Source: an uncultured Eubacteriales bacterium (GTDB taxonomy: Bacteria > Bacillota > Clostridia > Christensenellales > Aristaeellaceae). Taken from it: 64,000 nt of DNA. The notes under the pieces are model-generated. The model did not search any database, was not told the DNA's origin, and worked only from the letters and a program-made list of their open reading frames with translations. Below are positions 8,469 to 16,311 of the stretch, piece by piece; position 1 is the stretch's first letter; every line of letters begins with the position of its first letter. A program made the translations under genes and the position numbers. The stretch lies in contig CACZHW010000003.1 in NCBI GenBank assembly GCA_902781095.1, positions 134,022 through 198,021 of the forward strand. Direction: 5' to 3'.

Positions 8469-9581
8469 ATGAGTGTAGATATCCGTATCGTCAAGGCGGT
8501 AAAGAAATACGGGGAGAATACCGTCATCCCCGATCTGAGCGTGGATATCCGAGCGGGCGAGTTTTTCACGCTGCTGGGCCCGTCCGGATGCGGCAAGACG
8601 ACGCTGCTGCGGATGATTGCCGGATTCAACAGCATCGAGGGCGGCGACATCTTTTTCAACGACAGGCGCATCAATGACCTGGATCCTGCCAAGCGGAACA
8701 TCGGCATGGTTTTCCAGAACTACGCCATTTTCCCGCACCTCTCCGTCCGCAACAACGTGGCCTTCGGCCTGAAAGAGCGCCGGCTGCCGAAGGCTGAGAT
8801 CGCCCGGCAGACGGACAAGTTCATGAAGCTCATGCACATCGACGAGTACGCCGACCGCATGCCGGACAGGCTCTCGGGCGGACAGCAGCAGCGCGTCGCA
8901 CTGGCGCGTGCGCTGTGCATCGAGCCGGATGTGCTGCTCATGGACGAGCCGCTGTCCAACCTGGACGCCAAGCTGCGCGTGGAGATGCGCACGGTCATCA
9001 AGGAAATCCAGAACAGCGTCGGCATCACGACGGTCTATGTCACGCACGACCAGGAAGAGGCCATGGCAGTTTCCGACCGCATCGCCGTGATGAACCTGGG
9101 CGTGATCCAGCAGATCGGCACGCCCAAGGCGCTCTACCAGCGGCCGGCCAACCTCTTCGTCGCGTCCTTCATCGGGCGCACCAACATACTGGACGGAGAG
9201 CTGCGGATGAAGGACGGCACGCCGGTGCTGGTCTTCAAAGACGGCTACAGCGTGCCGCTGGACAACGTGCAGCCGCAGTACCGCAGGGACGCGCCGGTCA
9301 AGGTTTCCGTGCGGCCGGAGGAATTTGTCATCAGCACGAAGGGGGAGGGCGTAAAGGCGAGGATCGACGACAGCGTCTTCCTCGGCCTCAACACGCATTA
9401 CTTCGTGACGACGGCGGACGGCGTCAAGGCGGAGATTGTGCAGGAATCCCAGATCGACAGCATCCTGCCCAAGGGCATGGAAGTCAGCCTCGTCGTGAAG
9501 AAGGAAAAGATCAACGTGCTGACGGGCGACGGTGAGCATAACATCCTGGAAGGCGTACAAAACGACAAGCAGGAGGGCTGA
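8469..9581 (+). CDS. ABC transporter ATP-binding protein, AfuC/FbpC/PotA type
   Basis: 370 residues. Walker A GPSGCGKT (37-44), Q-loop in VFQNYAIFPH, signature LSGGQQQR (135-142), Walker B VLLMDEP (155-161) and switch His in YVTHDQEEAM are all intact. The C-terminal 130 residues form the regulatory TOBE-type extension usual for iron, polyamine and maltose importer ATPases. It energises import by the permease encoded 2 bp downstream. A strong AGGAGG ribosome site lies just before the ATG. Family and role are secure; substrate depends on the partner proteins. Confidence 0.93.
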   Translation: MSVDIRIVKAVKKYGENTVIPDLSVDIRAGEFFTLLGPSGCGKTTLLRMIAGFNSIEGGDIFFNDRRINDLDPAKRNIGMVFQNYAIFPHLSVRNNVAFGLKERRLPKAEIARQTDKFMKLMHIDEYADRMPDRLSGGQQQRVALARALCIEPDVLLMDEPLSNLDAKLRVEMRTVIKEIQNSVGITTVYVTHDQEEAMAVSDRIAVMNLGVIQQIGTPKALYQRPANLFVASFIGRTNILDGELRMKDGTPVLVFKDGYSVPLDNVQPQYRRDAPVKVSVRPEEFVISTKGEGVKARIDDSVFLGLNTHYFVTTADGVKAEIVQESQIDSILPKGMEVSLVVKKEKINVLTGDGEHNILEGVQNDKQEG

Positions 9582-9583
9582 CC

Positions 9584-11233
9584 ATGGACAGAGCAAAGAA
9601 GAGGATGGACGTATGGATGATGCTCTCCCTGGCCATCCTGGTCCTGTACGGGCTCTTCCTCATCTATCCGTTGATCCGGCTGCTGATCGAGTCTGTGAGC
9701 AAAGACGGCCGCTTTACGGCGGAGTACTTTGTCAAGTTCTTTTCCAACAGCTATTACGGGGAGACGCTGCTGCATTCCTTCGAGCTTTCCATCGCGGCGA
9801 CCCTCGTTTCCCTGATCCTGGGCGTCCCGCTCGCGTATTTTTACAACCTCTATGAGATCAAGGGCAGGAACCTCATCCAGATCATCATCATCCTGTGCTG
9901 CATGTCCGCGCCTTTTATCGGCGCGTACGCCTGGGTACAGCTGCGGGGTAACAACGGCGTCATCACGCGCTTCATCGCGGCGCTCATCGGGCACAAGCCG
10001 CCGTCCATCTACGGCTTCCGCGGTATCGTCACGGTGCTCAGCCTGCAGCTCTATCCGCTGGTGTTCATGCTGGTGTCCGGCGCGCTGAAGAACGTGGACT
10101 CCAGCCTGCTGGAGGCGGCGCAGAACATGGGTGTGGGCGGCGTGCGGAGATTCTTCAAGATGATCATCCCGCTGTGCATGCCGACGATCCTGGCGGCCGC
10201 GCTGCTGGTCTTCATGCGCGCCTTCGCGGATTACGGCACGCCGCTTTTGATCGGGCGGGGATACCAGACCTTCCCGGTCATCATCTACAACGAGTACTTC
10301 GGAGAGACGGGAACGGACCACAACTTCGCCGCGGCGGTGTCGGTCATCGCGATCCTGATCACGGCCGTCATCTTCCTTGTCCAGAAGTGGGCGAGCAACA
10401 AGTTCGAGTTCCACATGAACGCGCTGCATCCCATCGAGCGGAAAGCGGCCAGGGGCGTCAAGAACATCCTCATCCACGCGTACACCTATATCGTGGTGTT
10501 CCTCGCGTTTATGCCGCAGATGTACGTCATGTACTGCTCCTTCCGGAATACGAGCGGCAAGATCTTTACCAAGGGCTTCGGCCTGGGGAGCTATCAGAAG
10601 ATCGCCAGGGATCTGTCGCTGGAAATCCGCAACACCTTCCTGATCGGCCTGCTGGCGCTGGCAGCCGTCATCATCCTGGCGATCCTGATCGCATACCTCG
10701 TCGTGCGCAGGCGGTCGGGGCTCAACGACGTGATCGACACGGCGTCCATGATCCCGTATATCATCCCGGGCTCGGTCGTCGGCATCGCGCTGGTCGTGGC
10801 CTTCAACAAGCAGCCCATGGTGCTGACGGGGACGATGTTCATCATGATCGTGGCGCTGTGCATCCGGCGTATACCGTACACGATTCGTTCCTCCGTCGCG
10901 GTCCTGCAGCAGATCCCCATCACGGTGGAAGAGGCGGCGATTTCGCTGGGCTGCTCCAAGCTGGAGGCATTCTTCAAGGCGACGGTGCCCATGATGCGCA
11001 ACGGCATTCTCTCCGGCGCCATCCTCAGCTGGGTGACGATCATCACGGAGCTGTCCACCGGCGTCATCCTGTACAACCGCAAGACGATCACGCTGACGCT
11101 GGCCATTTACGCACAGGTCACGCGCGGATCGGACGGCCCGGCTGCGGCGCTTGCGACCATCCTGAACGTACTGACCATCAGCTCCATGCTGGTTTTCATG
11201 AAGGTCTCAAAGAACAAAGACATTACGTTCTGA
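9584..11233 (+). CDS. Fused two-domain ABC permease, AfuB/FbpB type
   Basis: 549 residues with about twelve membrane helices, made of two homologous binding-protein-dependent permease domains in one chain (about 1-280 and 290-549). Each has an EAA-type coupling motif: LLEAAQNMGVGGVRRFFK in the first half and VEEAAISLGCSKLEAFFK in the second. This fused form is characteristic of the iron(III)/AfuB/ThiP/phosphonate permease group. It starts 2 bp after the ATPase stop, so it is translationally coupled, and it is the last gene before a strong bidirectional terminator. Together with the two preceding genes it forms a complete importer. Confidence 0.92.
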   Translation: MDRAKKRMDVWMMLSLAILVLYGLFLIYPLIRLLIESVSKDGRFTAEYFVKFFSNSYYGETLLHSFELSIAATLVSLILGVPLAYFYNLYEIKGRNLIQIIIILCCMSAPFIGAYAWVQLRGNNGVITRFIAALIGHKPPSIYGFRGIVTVLSLQLYPLVFMLVSGALKNVDSSLLEAAQNMGVGGVRRFFKMIIPLCMPTILAAALLVFMRAFADYGTPLLIGRGYQTFPVIIYNEYFGETGTDHNFAAAVSVIAILITAVIFLVQKWASNKFEFHMNALHPIERKAARGVKNILIHAYTYIVVFLAFMPQMYVMYCSFRNTSGKIFTKGFGLGSYQKIARDLSLEIRNTFLIGLLALAAVIILAILIAYLVVRRRSGLNDVIDTASMIPYIIPGSVVGIALVVAFNKQPMVLTGTMFIMIVALCIRRIPYTIRSSVAVLQQIPITVEEAAISLGCSKLEAFFKATVPMMRNGILSGAILSWVTIITELSTGVILYNRKTITLTLAIYAQVTRGSDGPAAALATILNVLTISSMLVFMKVSKNKDITF

Positions 11234-11252
11234 CAGAGCCAGACAAAGAAAA

Positions 11253-11292
11253 AGCCCCGGCGCCGGTTTTATCCGGCAGCCGGGGCTCTCTT
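11253..11292. terminator. Bidirectional terminator
   Basis: GC-rich stem of about 14 bp with one bulge (AGCCCCGGC...GCCGG at 11253-11266 against CCGGC...CCGGGGCT to 11287) and a TTTTAT loop. The minus-strand side ends in a clear T-run (A-rich 11246-11253), while the plus side has TCTCTTC. It separates the importer operon from the convergent TSCPD gene. Confidence 0.8.
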
Positions 11293-11300
11293 CATGGAAA

Positions 11301-11546
11301 TCAGTTCTGCGCCTTCCACTGCTCCAGGGCGCGGGCGAGCTGGTCGGGGCAGGAGGTGCCGCCGCGGCACTGGATGCCCTTCAGCCGGGAGATGGCCTCG
11401 TCCACGTCCATGCCGCGGACGAGGGCGGCCACGCCCTGCGTATTGCCGGCACAGCCGCCGATAAACCGGCAGTCCGTAATCCGGTTCCCGTTGATATCAA
11501 ACTGGATGGCACTGCTGCAGGTGCCCCGCGTTCTATACGTGTACAT
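11301..11546 (-). CDS. TSCPD-domain protein (TIGR03905-like)
   Basis: A small 81-residue protein that matches the stand-alone TSCPD-domain family: conserved cysteines in RGTCSSAIQFD, DCRFIGGCAGNTQG, IQCRGGTSCPDQL. The same domain is found at the end of B12-dependent ribonucleotide reductases, but the free-standing form has no settled function; a metal- or thiol-related role is only a guess. I chose the ATG at 11546 because GGAGGG lies 7 bp upstream; an upstream in-frame ATG would extend the protein with non-family sequence. Its transcript ends at the bidirectional terminator shared with the importer. Confidence 0.85.
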   Translation of the reverse strand: MYTYRTRGTCSSAIQFDINGNRITDCRFIGGCAGNTQGVAALVRGMDVDEAISRLKGIQCRGGTSCPDQLARALEQWKAQN

Positions 11547-11642
11547 CGGTTTTCCCTCCGGATGGTTTTTGCACAGTGTATCACATCCCGTCAAGGACGG
11601 CAAGCGGGAAAAAGAGCGGGGCGCGGCGTTCAACCCCGGCGA

Positions 11643-11717
11643 TGGTTGGACACGCCGGAGTCGAACCGGCATCGTCGGCTTATAAGGCCGCTGCTCTTAC
11701 CGCTGAGCCAGTGTCCA
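11643..11717 (-). tRNA. tRNA-Ile(UAU)
   Basis: Cloverleaf on the minus strand: 7-bp acceptor TGGACAC/GTGTCCA, D-arm GCTC...GAGC, anticodon stem GCGGC/GCCGA with the 27-43 pair mismatched, loop CTTATAA giving anticodon UAU, T-arm GCCGG-TTCGACT-CCGGC and an encoded CCA (TGG at 11643-11645). It reads AUA, a rare codon in this GC-rich genome. A minor Ile tRNA is the simplest reading of the loop. Confidence 0.85.
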
Positions 11718-11743
11718 GTGGGAGACGGAAACGGAACAGCTGC

Positions 11744-11772
11744 ATCATAGCGGGTTAAGCAGGGGCTGTCAA
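11744..11772 (-). promoter_or_regulatory. Promoter of tRNA-Ile
   Basis: Minus-strand TTGACA (11772-11767), 17-bp spacer and TATGAT (11749-11744), about 27 bp before the tRNA 5' end. Confidence 0.85.
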
Positions 11773-11838
11773 TGAACGGCTGGTATACCCATAACCGGCA
11801 GGGCCCGGCCTGAAAGCATATACCGAAAAGCAGAGTAT

Positions 11839-11880
11839 AAAAAAAACCCTGTTTTTCCAACGATTGTTAGAAAAACAGGG
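11839..11880 (-). terminator. Terminator of tRNA-Ser
   Basis: Perfect 11-bp stem CCCTGTTTTTC (11847-11857) with GAAAAACAGGG (11870-11880), followed on the minus strand by eight T (A-run 11839-11846). It abuts the encoded CCA of tRNA-Ser. Confidence 0.9.
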
Positions 11881-11971
11881 TGGCGCAGAGTCTGGGATTT
11901 GAACCCAGGGTGGGGTATCAGCCCACACACGATTTCCAGTCGTGCGCCTTAGACCACTCAGCCAACTCTGC
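11881..11971 (-). tRNA. tRNA-Ser(GGA)
   Basis: Minus-strand class II tRNA of 91 nt: acceptor GCAGAGT/ACTCTGC, anticodon loop CTGGAAA giving GGA, a long variable arm (GTGGGCTGATACCCCAC), T-arm CTGGG-TTCAAAT-CCCAG and encoded CCA. It reads UCC/UCU serine codons. Confidence 0.95.
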
Positions 11972-11999
11972 ATCGGCTGACCATTCGGTCAACAGCGCT

Positions 12000-12028
12000 A
12001 TTTTAATCAATATCCTTCCGGCTGTCAA
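12000..12028 (-). promoter_or_regulatory. Promoter of tRNA-Ser
   Basis: Minus-strand TTGACA (12028-12023), 17-bp spacer, TAAAAT (12005-12000), ending about 28 bp before the tRNA 5' end. Confidence 0.88.
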
Positions 12029-12123
12029 GCCCTTATCTTCAGTTTTTCCGGCAACAGGGAGAAAGAATAGGAAGAAGGGCGGGGGGAGGGGAAAAACTTT
12101 ACCGGGCCTGAGGGGATTGGGTC

Positions 12124-12151
12124 TTGCACGGAAGTTTTTTTCATGTATAAT
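12124..12151 (+). promoter_or_regulatory. Promoter of the MBOAT/SGNH operon
   Basis: TTGCAC (12124-12129), 16-bp spacer, perfect TATAAT (12146-12151). About 80 nt of 5' leader follow, containing an imperfect hairpin (around 12195-12218) just ahead of the ribosome site. Confidence 0.75.
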
Positions 12152-12230
12152 TAAATAGTCTGTCTATTCAGCGAATGTTAACCCTTTCACAAGCCGGGAC
12201 AGAGCTTGCTCTGCCCAGACAGGAGCGTGT

Positions 12231-13658
12231 ATGCTTTTTAATTCCTATCAATTCCTGCTGTTCTTTCCCATAGTAACCATCATCTACTTCCTGCTGCCGC
12301 GGAAGGTGCGGTGGATGTGGCTGCTGGTGATGAGCTACTATTTCTATATGAACTGGCACGCAGAGTACGCGCTTTTGATGGCCAGCAGCACGCTGGTCAC
12401 CTGGGTCTGCGGCAATTTCGTCTCGCGGGTGCGGGATGAAGGAAAGCGGAAAGCGGTGCTTACGGTCGGCATCGTCATCAACCTCGGCATGCTCGGCTAT
12501 TTCAAGTATACCGGATTTTTCCTGGATCTGGTCCAGCGCGCCTGCAACCTGCTGCACATCGCCTGGACAGCGCCGCGCGTGAGCATCCTGCTGCCGGTCG
12601 GCATCAGCTTCTTCGTGTTCCAGGCGCTGGGATACATGATCGACGTCTACCGCAGGGACGTGGAACCGGAGCGCAACCTCTTCAAGTATGCGCTGTTCGT
12701 TTCCTTCTTCCCGCAGCTGGTGGCGGGCCCCATCGAGCGATCCAAAAACCTGCTCCATCAGGTCAGCGAGCCGCACGATTTCGACGAGAAGCGCGTGCGG
12801 GAAGGCCTGCTCATCATGATGCTGGGCTTCTTTGAAAAAGTCGTGATCGCAGACCGGGCCTGCATCTACGTGGACGCGATCTTCGGGAACTGGATTGCGG
12901 CGTCCGGCCGGCAGATCGCGCTGTCGACGATCGTCTTCTCGATCCAGGATCTGGGCGACTTCGGCGGATACAGCCACATCGCGATCGGTGCGGCCCGCGT
13001 GCTGGGCATGCACCTGATGACGAACTTCCGTCAGCCGTATTTCGCGAATTCCGTGCGCGATTTCTGGTCGCGCTGGCACGTCTCGCTGGGGACGTGGTTC
13101 CGCGATTACCTGTATTTCCCGCTCGGCGGCAGCCGGAAGGGCAAGCGGCGCAAAGAGCTGAACACCATGATCGTCTACACGGTCAGCGGCCTTTGGCACG
13201 GCGCGGCGCTCAAGTACGTCGCGTGGGGCATGTTGAACGGCGCGCTGCAGGTCATCGAAGGCTGGTTCCCCAAGCCGAAGATCAGGCATCCCAGGCTGCA
13301 CCACATTTGGGACGTAGCCAGGACGGATTTTTTGATCGCCATCACGATGCTGATTTTCCGCGCGGGCTCCATGTCCGCCGCCGTCGGCATGCTCTGGCGG
13401 ATCGTGACGGCGTGGAACGCGCCGAATTACGCGACGGGGTTCTCATACTGGCAGGCCGTCTGCGTCACGATCTGCATCGTCGTGCTGTTTGTCTTTGAGG
13501 TACTGCACGAGAAGAAGATCACGATGACACAGCTGACGGACAGGCTGCCGTGGGCGGTGCGCGGCGCGCTGTACATCGCGGCGATTCTGGCCATCGTCGT
13601 CTTCGGCGTGTGGGGGCCGGGCTACAATGCGCAGGCCTTCATCTACTTCCAGTTTTAA
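12231..13658 (+). CDS. MBOAT O-acyltransferase (AlgI/DltB-like)
   Basis: 475 residues with about ten membrane helices. Diagnostic MBOAT features are present: PQLVAGPIERSKNLL, the NSVRDFWSRWHVSLGTWFRDYL segment read in two halves, and the putative catalytic histidine in VSGLWHGAALKY. These proteins move an acyl group (acetyl or D-alanyl) across the membrane onto an extracellular polymer. The gene has an AGGAG site 7 bp before its ATG and is followed after 15 bp by an SGNH-type partner, the usual pairing for AlgI/AlgJ-like exopolysaccharide acetylation systems. DltA and DltC genes are absent here, so D-alanylation is less likely than O-acetylation. Confidence 0.93.
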   Translation: MLFNSYQFLLFFPIVTIIYFLLPRKVRWMWLLVMSYYFYMNWHAEYALLMASSTLVTWVCGNFVSRVRDEGKRKAVLTVGIVINLGMLGYFKYTGFFLDLVQRACNLLHIAWTAPRVSILLPVGISFFVFQALGYMIDVYRRDVEPERNLFKYALFVSFFPQLVAGPIERSKNLLHQVSEPHDFDEKRVREGLLIMMLGFFEKVVIADRACIYVDAIFGNWIAASGRQIALSTIVFSIQDLGDFGGYSHIAIGAARVLGMHLMTNFRQPYFANSVRDFWSRWHVSLGTWFRDYLYFPLGGSRKGKRRKELNTMIVYTVSGLWHGAALKYVAWGMLNGALQVIEGWFPKPKIRHPRLHHIWDVARTDFLIAITMLIFRAGSMSAAVGMLWRIVTAWNAPNYATGFSYWQAVCVTICIVVLFVFEVLHEKKITMTQLTDRLPWAVRGALYIAAILAIVVFGVWGPGYNAQAFIYFQF

Positions 13659-13673
13659 GAGGAGGGGCACTGA

Positions 13674-14729
13674 ATGAAGAAGAAAGCAGTCATCGGTGTA
13701 CTCATCTGGTGCGTGGCCCTCGTCTGTTGCCTCTTCGGCGTCAGCAAGCTGATGGAGAGGCAGGACAGCCATCTCAAGTACGACGGCTTTTTGGCCGAGG
13801 ACGAGAAGACCCAGCCGTTCGACGTCTTCCTGATGGGGACGAGCCACGTCTTCGACGGCGTTTATCCTATGCCGATCTGGAGGGATCACGGTATCGCCTG
13901 CTACAACCTGGCCAACTCCTCGGAGTGCCTGGAACTGACAGAGTGGACGCTGCGCCTGGCGCTGCAGTTCCATAAGCCGAAGGTCGCCCTGGTCGACGTG
14001 TATTACGTGGACAGGAGCCTTAGCGACGTCTGGGCACATACATACCGGCATCTTTTCCTGGACGCGATGCCGCTGAACCGGCTCAAGATCCAGTCAGTCA
14101 TGGAGACCTTTCCGAAAAACGAATGGGCGGAATTCATCGTTCCGTTCTCCCTCTACCACGGGCGGTGGGAGGAAATGCTGGCCGGCACGACAAAGCTGAC
14201 CATGAACGCGGTGCCGTGCATGATGGGTGCGGAGATGCGCCTGCGGACGATCCCGGCCGGGCCGTGGACGCGCACAACGGAGATGAACCCTGAGAATATG
14301 CCGGGAAAGGACGCGCTGCGCAGGATTGCGGCGCTTTGCCGGCAGGAGGGCATCGAGCTGGTGCTGACGGCGGTCCCCAGCGCGATGACCGAGCAGGAGC
14401 AAAAGAACGTGAACAGCGTCGCGCTGATCGCCGAAGAGCTGGGCGTGCCCTTTATCAACATGCTGGACATGCCGGAGCTCTATGACTTTGAAACCGATCT
14501 CTACGACGGTGTGAGCCACATGAATCCGGACGGCGCGCTGAAGACGACGGCGTACCTGGGCAACTGGCTGGCGGAGCATTTCGACTTTACGGACAAGCGG
14601 AGCGATCCGGCCTACGCCGACTGGAACGCGCGGCTTGCCGAGTACGAGGCGTACTACGCGTCCACCTGGGGCAGCATGACGACGGAGGACAAGCTGAACG
14701 CAGCCGGCGACGGCGGCACGGAGCAGTGA
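13674..14729 (+). CDS. SGNH/GDSL-like membrane-anchored partner of MBOAT (AlgJ/DltD-like)
   Basis: 351 residues: an N-terminal signal anchor (about 5-25), then an SGNH-like hydrolase/transferase fold facing outward. The putative nucleophile is Ser57 in FLMGTSHVFDG, and the matching Asp/His pair is in DGVSHMNPDG near residue 280. In characterised pairs this protein accepts the acyl group moved by the MBOAT partner and places it on the polymer. The gene sits 15 bp behind the MBOAT gene with a GAGGAGGGG ribosome site. The polymer being modified is not known; the EPS locus 25 kb away is one candidate. Confidence 0.85.
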   Translation: MKKKAVIGVLIWCVALVCCLFGVSKLMERQDSHLKYDGFLAEDEKTQPFDVFLMGTSHVFDGVYPMPIWRDHGIACYNLANSSECLELTEWTLRLALQFHKPKVALVDVYYVDRSLSDVWAHTYRHLFLDAMPLNRLKIQSVMETFPKNEWAEFIVPFSLYHGRWEEMLAGTTKLTMNAVPCMMGAEMRLRTIPAGPWTRTTEMNPENMPGKDALRRIAALCRQEGIELVLTAVPSAMTEQEQKNVNSVALIAEELGVPFINMLDMPELYDFETDLYDGVSHMNPDGALKTTAYLGNWLAEHFDFTDKRSDPAYADWNARLAEYEAYYASTWGSMTTEDKLNAAGDGGTEQ

Positions 14730-14736
14730 TTTCTCC

Positions 14737-14764
14737 TTGCTTTTGCGCGATTTCGCGCTATAAT
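14737..14764 (+). promoter_or_regulatory. Promoter of aspS
   Basis: TTGCTT (14737-14742), 16-bp spacer containing the inverted repeat GCGCGA-TT-TCGCGC, and TATAAT (14759-14764). About 40 nt follow before the ATG. Confidence 0.7.
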
Positions 14765-14803
14765 TGACAGGAAACCGAATGGGTCAGAACGGAGGAAAGT
14801 AAA

Positions 14804-16114
14804 ATGGAAAGAACCTATGTGCGCGACGTGCGCGGCGCGGAGGAGATCTGCGTAAAGGGCTTTGTCGAGAACATCCGCAACAAAAAGACGATGGCGTTCA
14901 TCGTCCTGCGGGACGTGACCGGCAAGGTGCAGGTTACCGTTGAGAAGGGCAATGACGAAGCGCTGGACGCGGCCGTAAACGCGCTGACGCTGGACAGCGT
15001 CATCACCGTCATCGGCAAGGCCGTTGAAAGCGAATACGTGAAGCTGGGCGGCGTCGAGATTTATCCGAAGGAAATCCGCATTGAATCGCTGGCGGCTGCG
15101 CTCCCGATCGACCGTGAGGAAGGGAAGGGACACGAGCGCTCTTCGATTGACCAGCGCATCGATTACCGCTGGATTGACCTGCGCACCGACAAGAACCAGC
15201 TGCTCTTCAAGGTCCAGTCCACGCTGGTCGGCGCGATGCGGGAATACCTGCTTGGCAAGCGCTTTACGGAGATCCACACGCCGAAGCTGATCGGCGCGGC
15301 CAGCGAGTCCGGCGCGGACGTCTTTGAGGTACAGTATTTCGACCGTAAGGCGTACCTGGCCCAGAGCCCGCAGTTCTACAAGCAGATGGCCATGGCAGCC
15401 GGGATGGAGCGCATCTTTGAGGTCGGCCCCGTCTTCCGCGCGGAGAAGTCCTTCACCAACAAGCACACCACCGAGTTTACGGGATTCGACCTGGAGTTCA
15501 GCTACATCGATTCCTACCGCGATGTGATGAAGCTGGAGGAAGAGCTGCTCACCTATGCGCTGGGCAAGGTCTCCGAGCAGTACGGCGAAGAGATCGAGCG
15601 CGTGTTCGGCCAGAAAGTCGTCGTGCCGACGACGCCCTTCCCGGTGATCCGGCTTGCGGACCTGTATCAGGAGCTGGAGAAGGAATACGGTTACAAGGTC
15701 CCGGACGAGGAGAAGGGCGACCTTACGACGGAGGCGGAGCACCTCTGTCTGGATTTCGCGCAGAAGAAGTACGGCCACGAATTCCTGTTCGTCACCGACT
15801 ACAGCGCCGAGAAGCGCGCCTTCTATCATATGCGCGATGAAAACGGTGTGCCGCAGGGCTACGACCTGATCTGGCGCGGCTGTGAAATCACCACCGGCGC
15901 GCAGCGCGAACACCGCTATGACGTGCTGAAGGCGCAGTGCGACGAGAAGGGCCTGACGGAGGACGTCAAGTTCTATCTGGAGTTCTTCAAGTACGGCTGC
16001 CCGCCGCACGGTGGATTCGGCCTTGGCGTGGACCGCCTGACCATGCTGCTGCTCGGCCTTACGATCAAGGAAGCGATGTTCATCTTCCGCGGGCCCAACC
16101 GGCTGAACCCCTGA
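14804..16114 (+). CDS. aspS: Aspartyl-tRNA synthetase, archaeal/non-discriminating type
   Basis: 436 residues, the short archaeal-type class IIb form rather than the 590-residue bacterial form: an N-terminal OB-fold (VKGFVENIRNKKTMAFIVLR) and then the class II core. Motif 2 is FRAEKSFTNKHTTEF and motif 3 is FGLGVDRLTMLLLG. There is no bacterial GAD insertion. In Clostridia this type is usually the non-discriminating AspRS that also charges tRNA-Asn with Asp, later amidated by GatCAB; whether this one is non-discriminating cannot be decided here. It has its own promoter and terminator. A GGAGG site precedes the ATG. Confidence 0.95.
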   Translation: MERTYVRDVRGAEEICVKGFVENIRNKKTMAFIVLRDVTGKVQVTVEKGNDEALDAAVNALTLDSVITVIGKAVESEYVKLGGVEIYPKEIRIESLAAALPIDREEGKGHERSSIDQRIDYRWIDLRTDKNQLLFKVQSTLVGAMREYLLGKRFTEIHTPKLIGAASESGADVFEVQYFDRKAYLAQSPQFYKQMAMAAGMERIFEVGPVFRAEKSFTNKHTTEFTGFDLEFSYIDSYRDVMKLEEELLTYALGKVSEQYGEEIERVFGQKVVVPTTPFPVIRLADLYQELEKEYGYKVPDEEKGDLTTEAEHLCLDFAQKKYGHEFLFVTDYSAEKRAFYHMRDENGVPQGYDLIWRGCEITTGAQREHRYDVLKAQCDEKGLTEDVKFYLEFFKYGCPPHGGFGLGVDRLTMLLLGLTIKEAMFIFRGPNRLNP

Positions 16115-16131
16115 GTTTACCCTGCAAAGAG

Positions 16132-16159
16132 AGCCGCTCTGCGCGGCTTTCTTTTTTTG
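16132..16159 (+). terminator. Terminator of aspS
   Basis: Stem AGCCGC/GCGGCT (16132-16137, 16143-16148) with a 5-nt loop and TTCTTTTTTT tail. Confidence 0.85.
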
Positions 16160-16221
16160 CGCCCAAATATTTCAAAACTGTTAATTCTTGCGGCCAAAGC
16201 CGGTGGAAAAGGGTATGCTTC

Positions 16222-16250
16222 TTGTTATATTGTGCTGCGAATGGTAAAAT
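16222..16250 (+). promoter_or_regulatory. Promoter of the pilin-like gene
   Basis: TTGTTA (16222-16227), 17-bp spacer, TAAAAT (16245-16250). The leader then holds an imperfect hairpin GGAGGATAA...TTATCCCTCC (about 16270-16294) immediately before the real ribosome site AAGGAG, so translation may be modulated by folding. Confidence 0.65.
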
Positions 16251-16311
16251 ACATACTATATATAGCGATGGAGGATAAAAAACTTATCCCTCCGTAAGGA
16301 GTTAAGGCCCG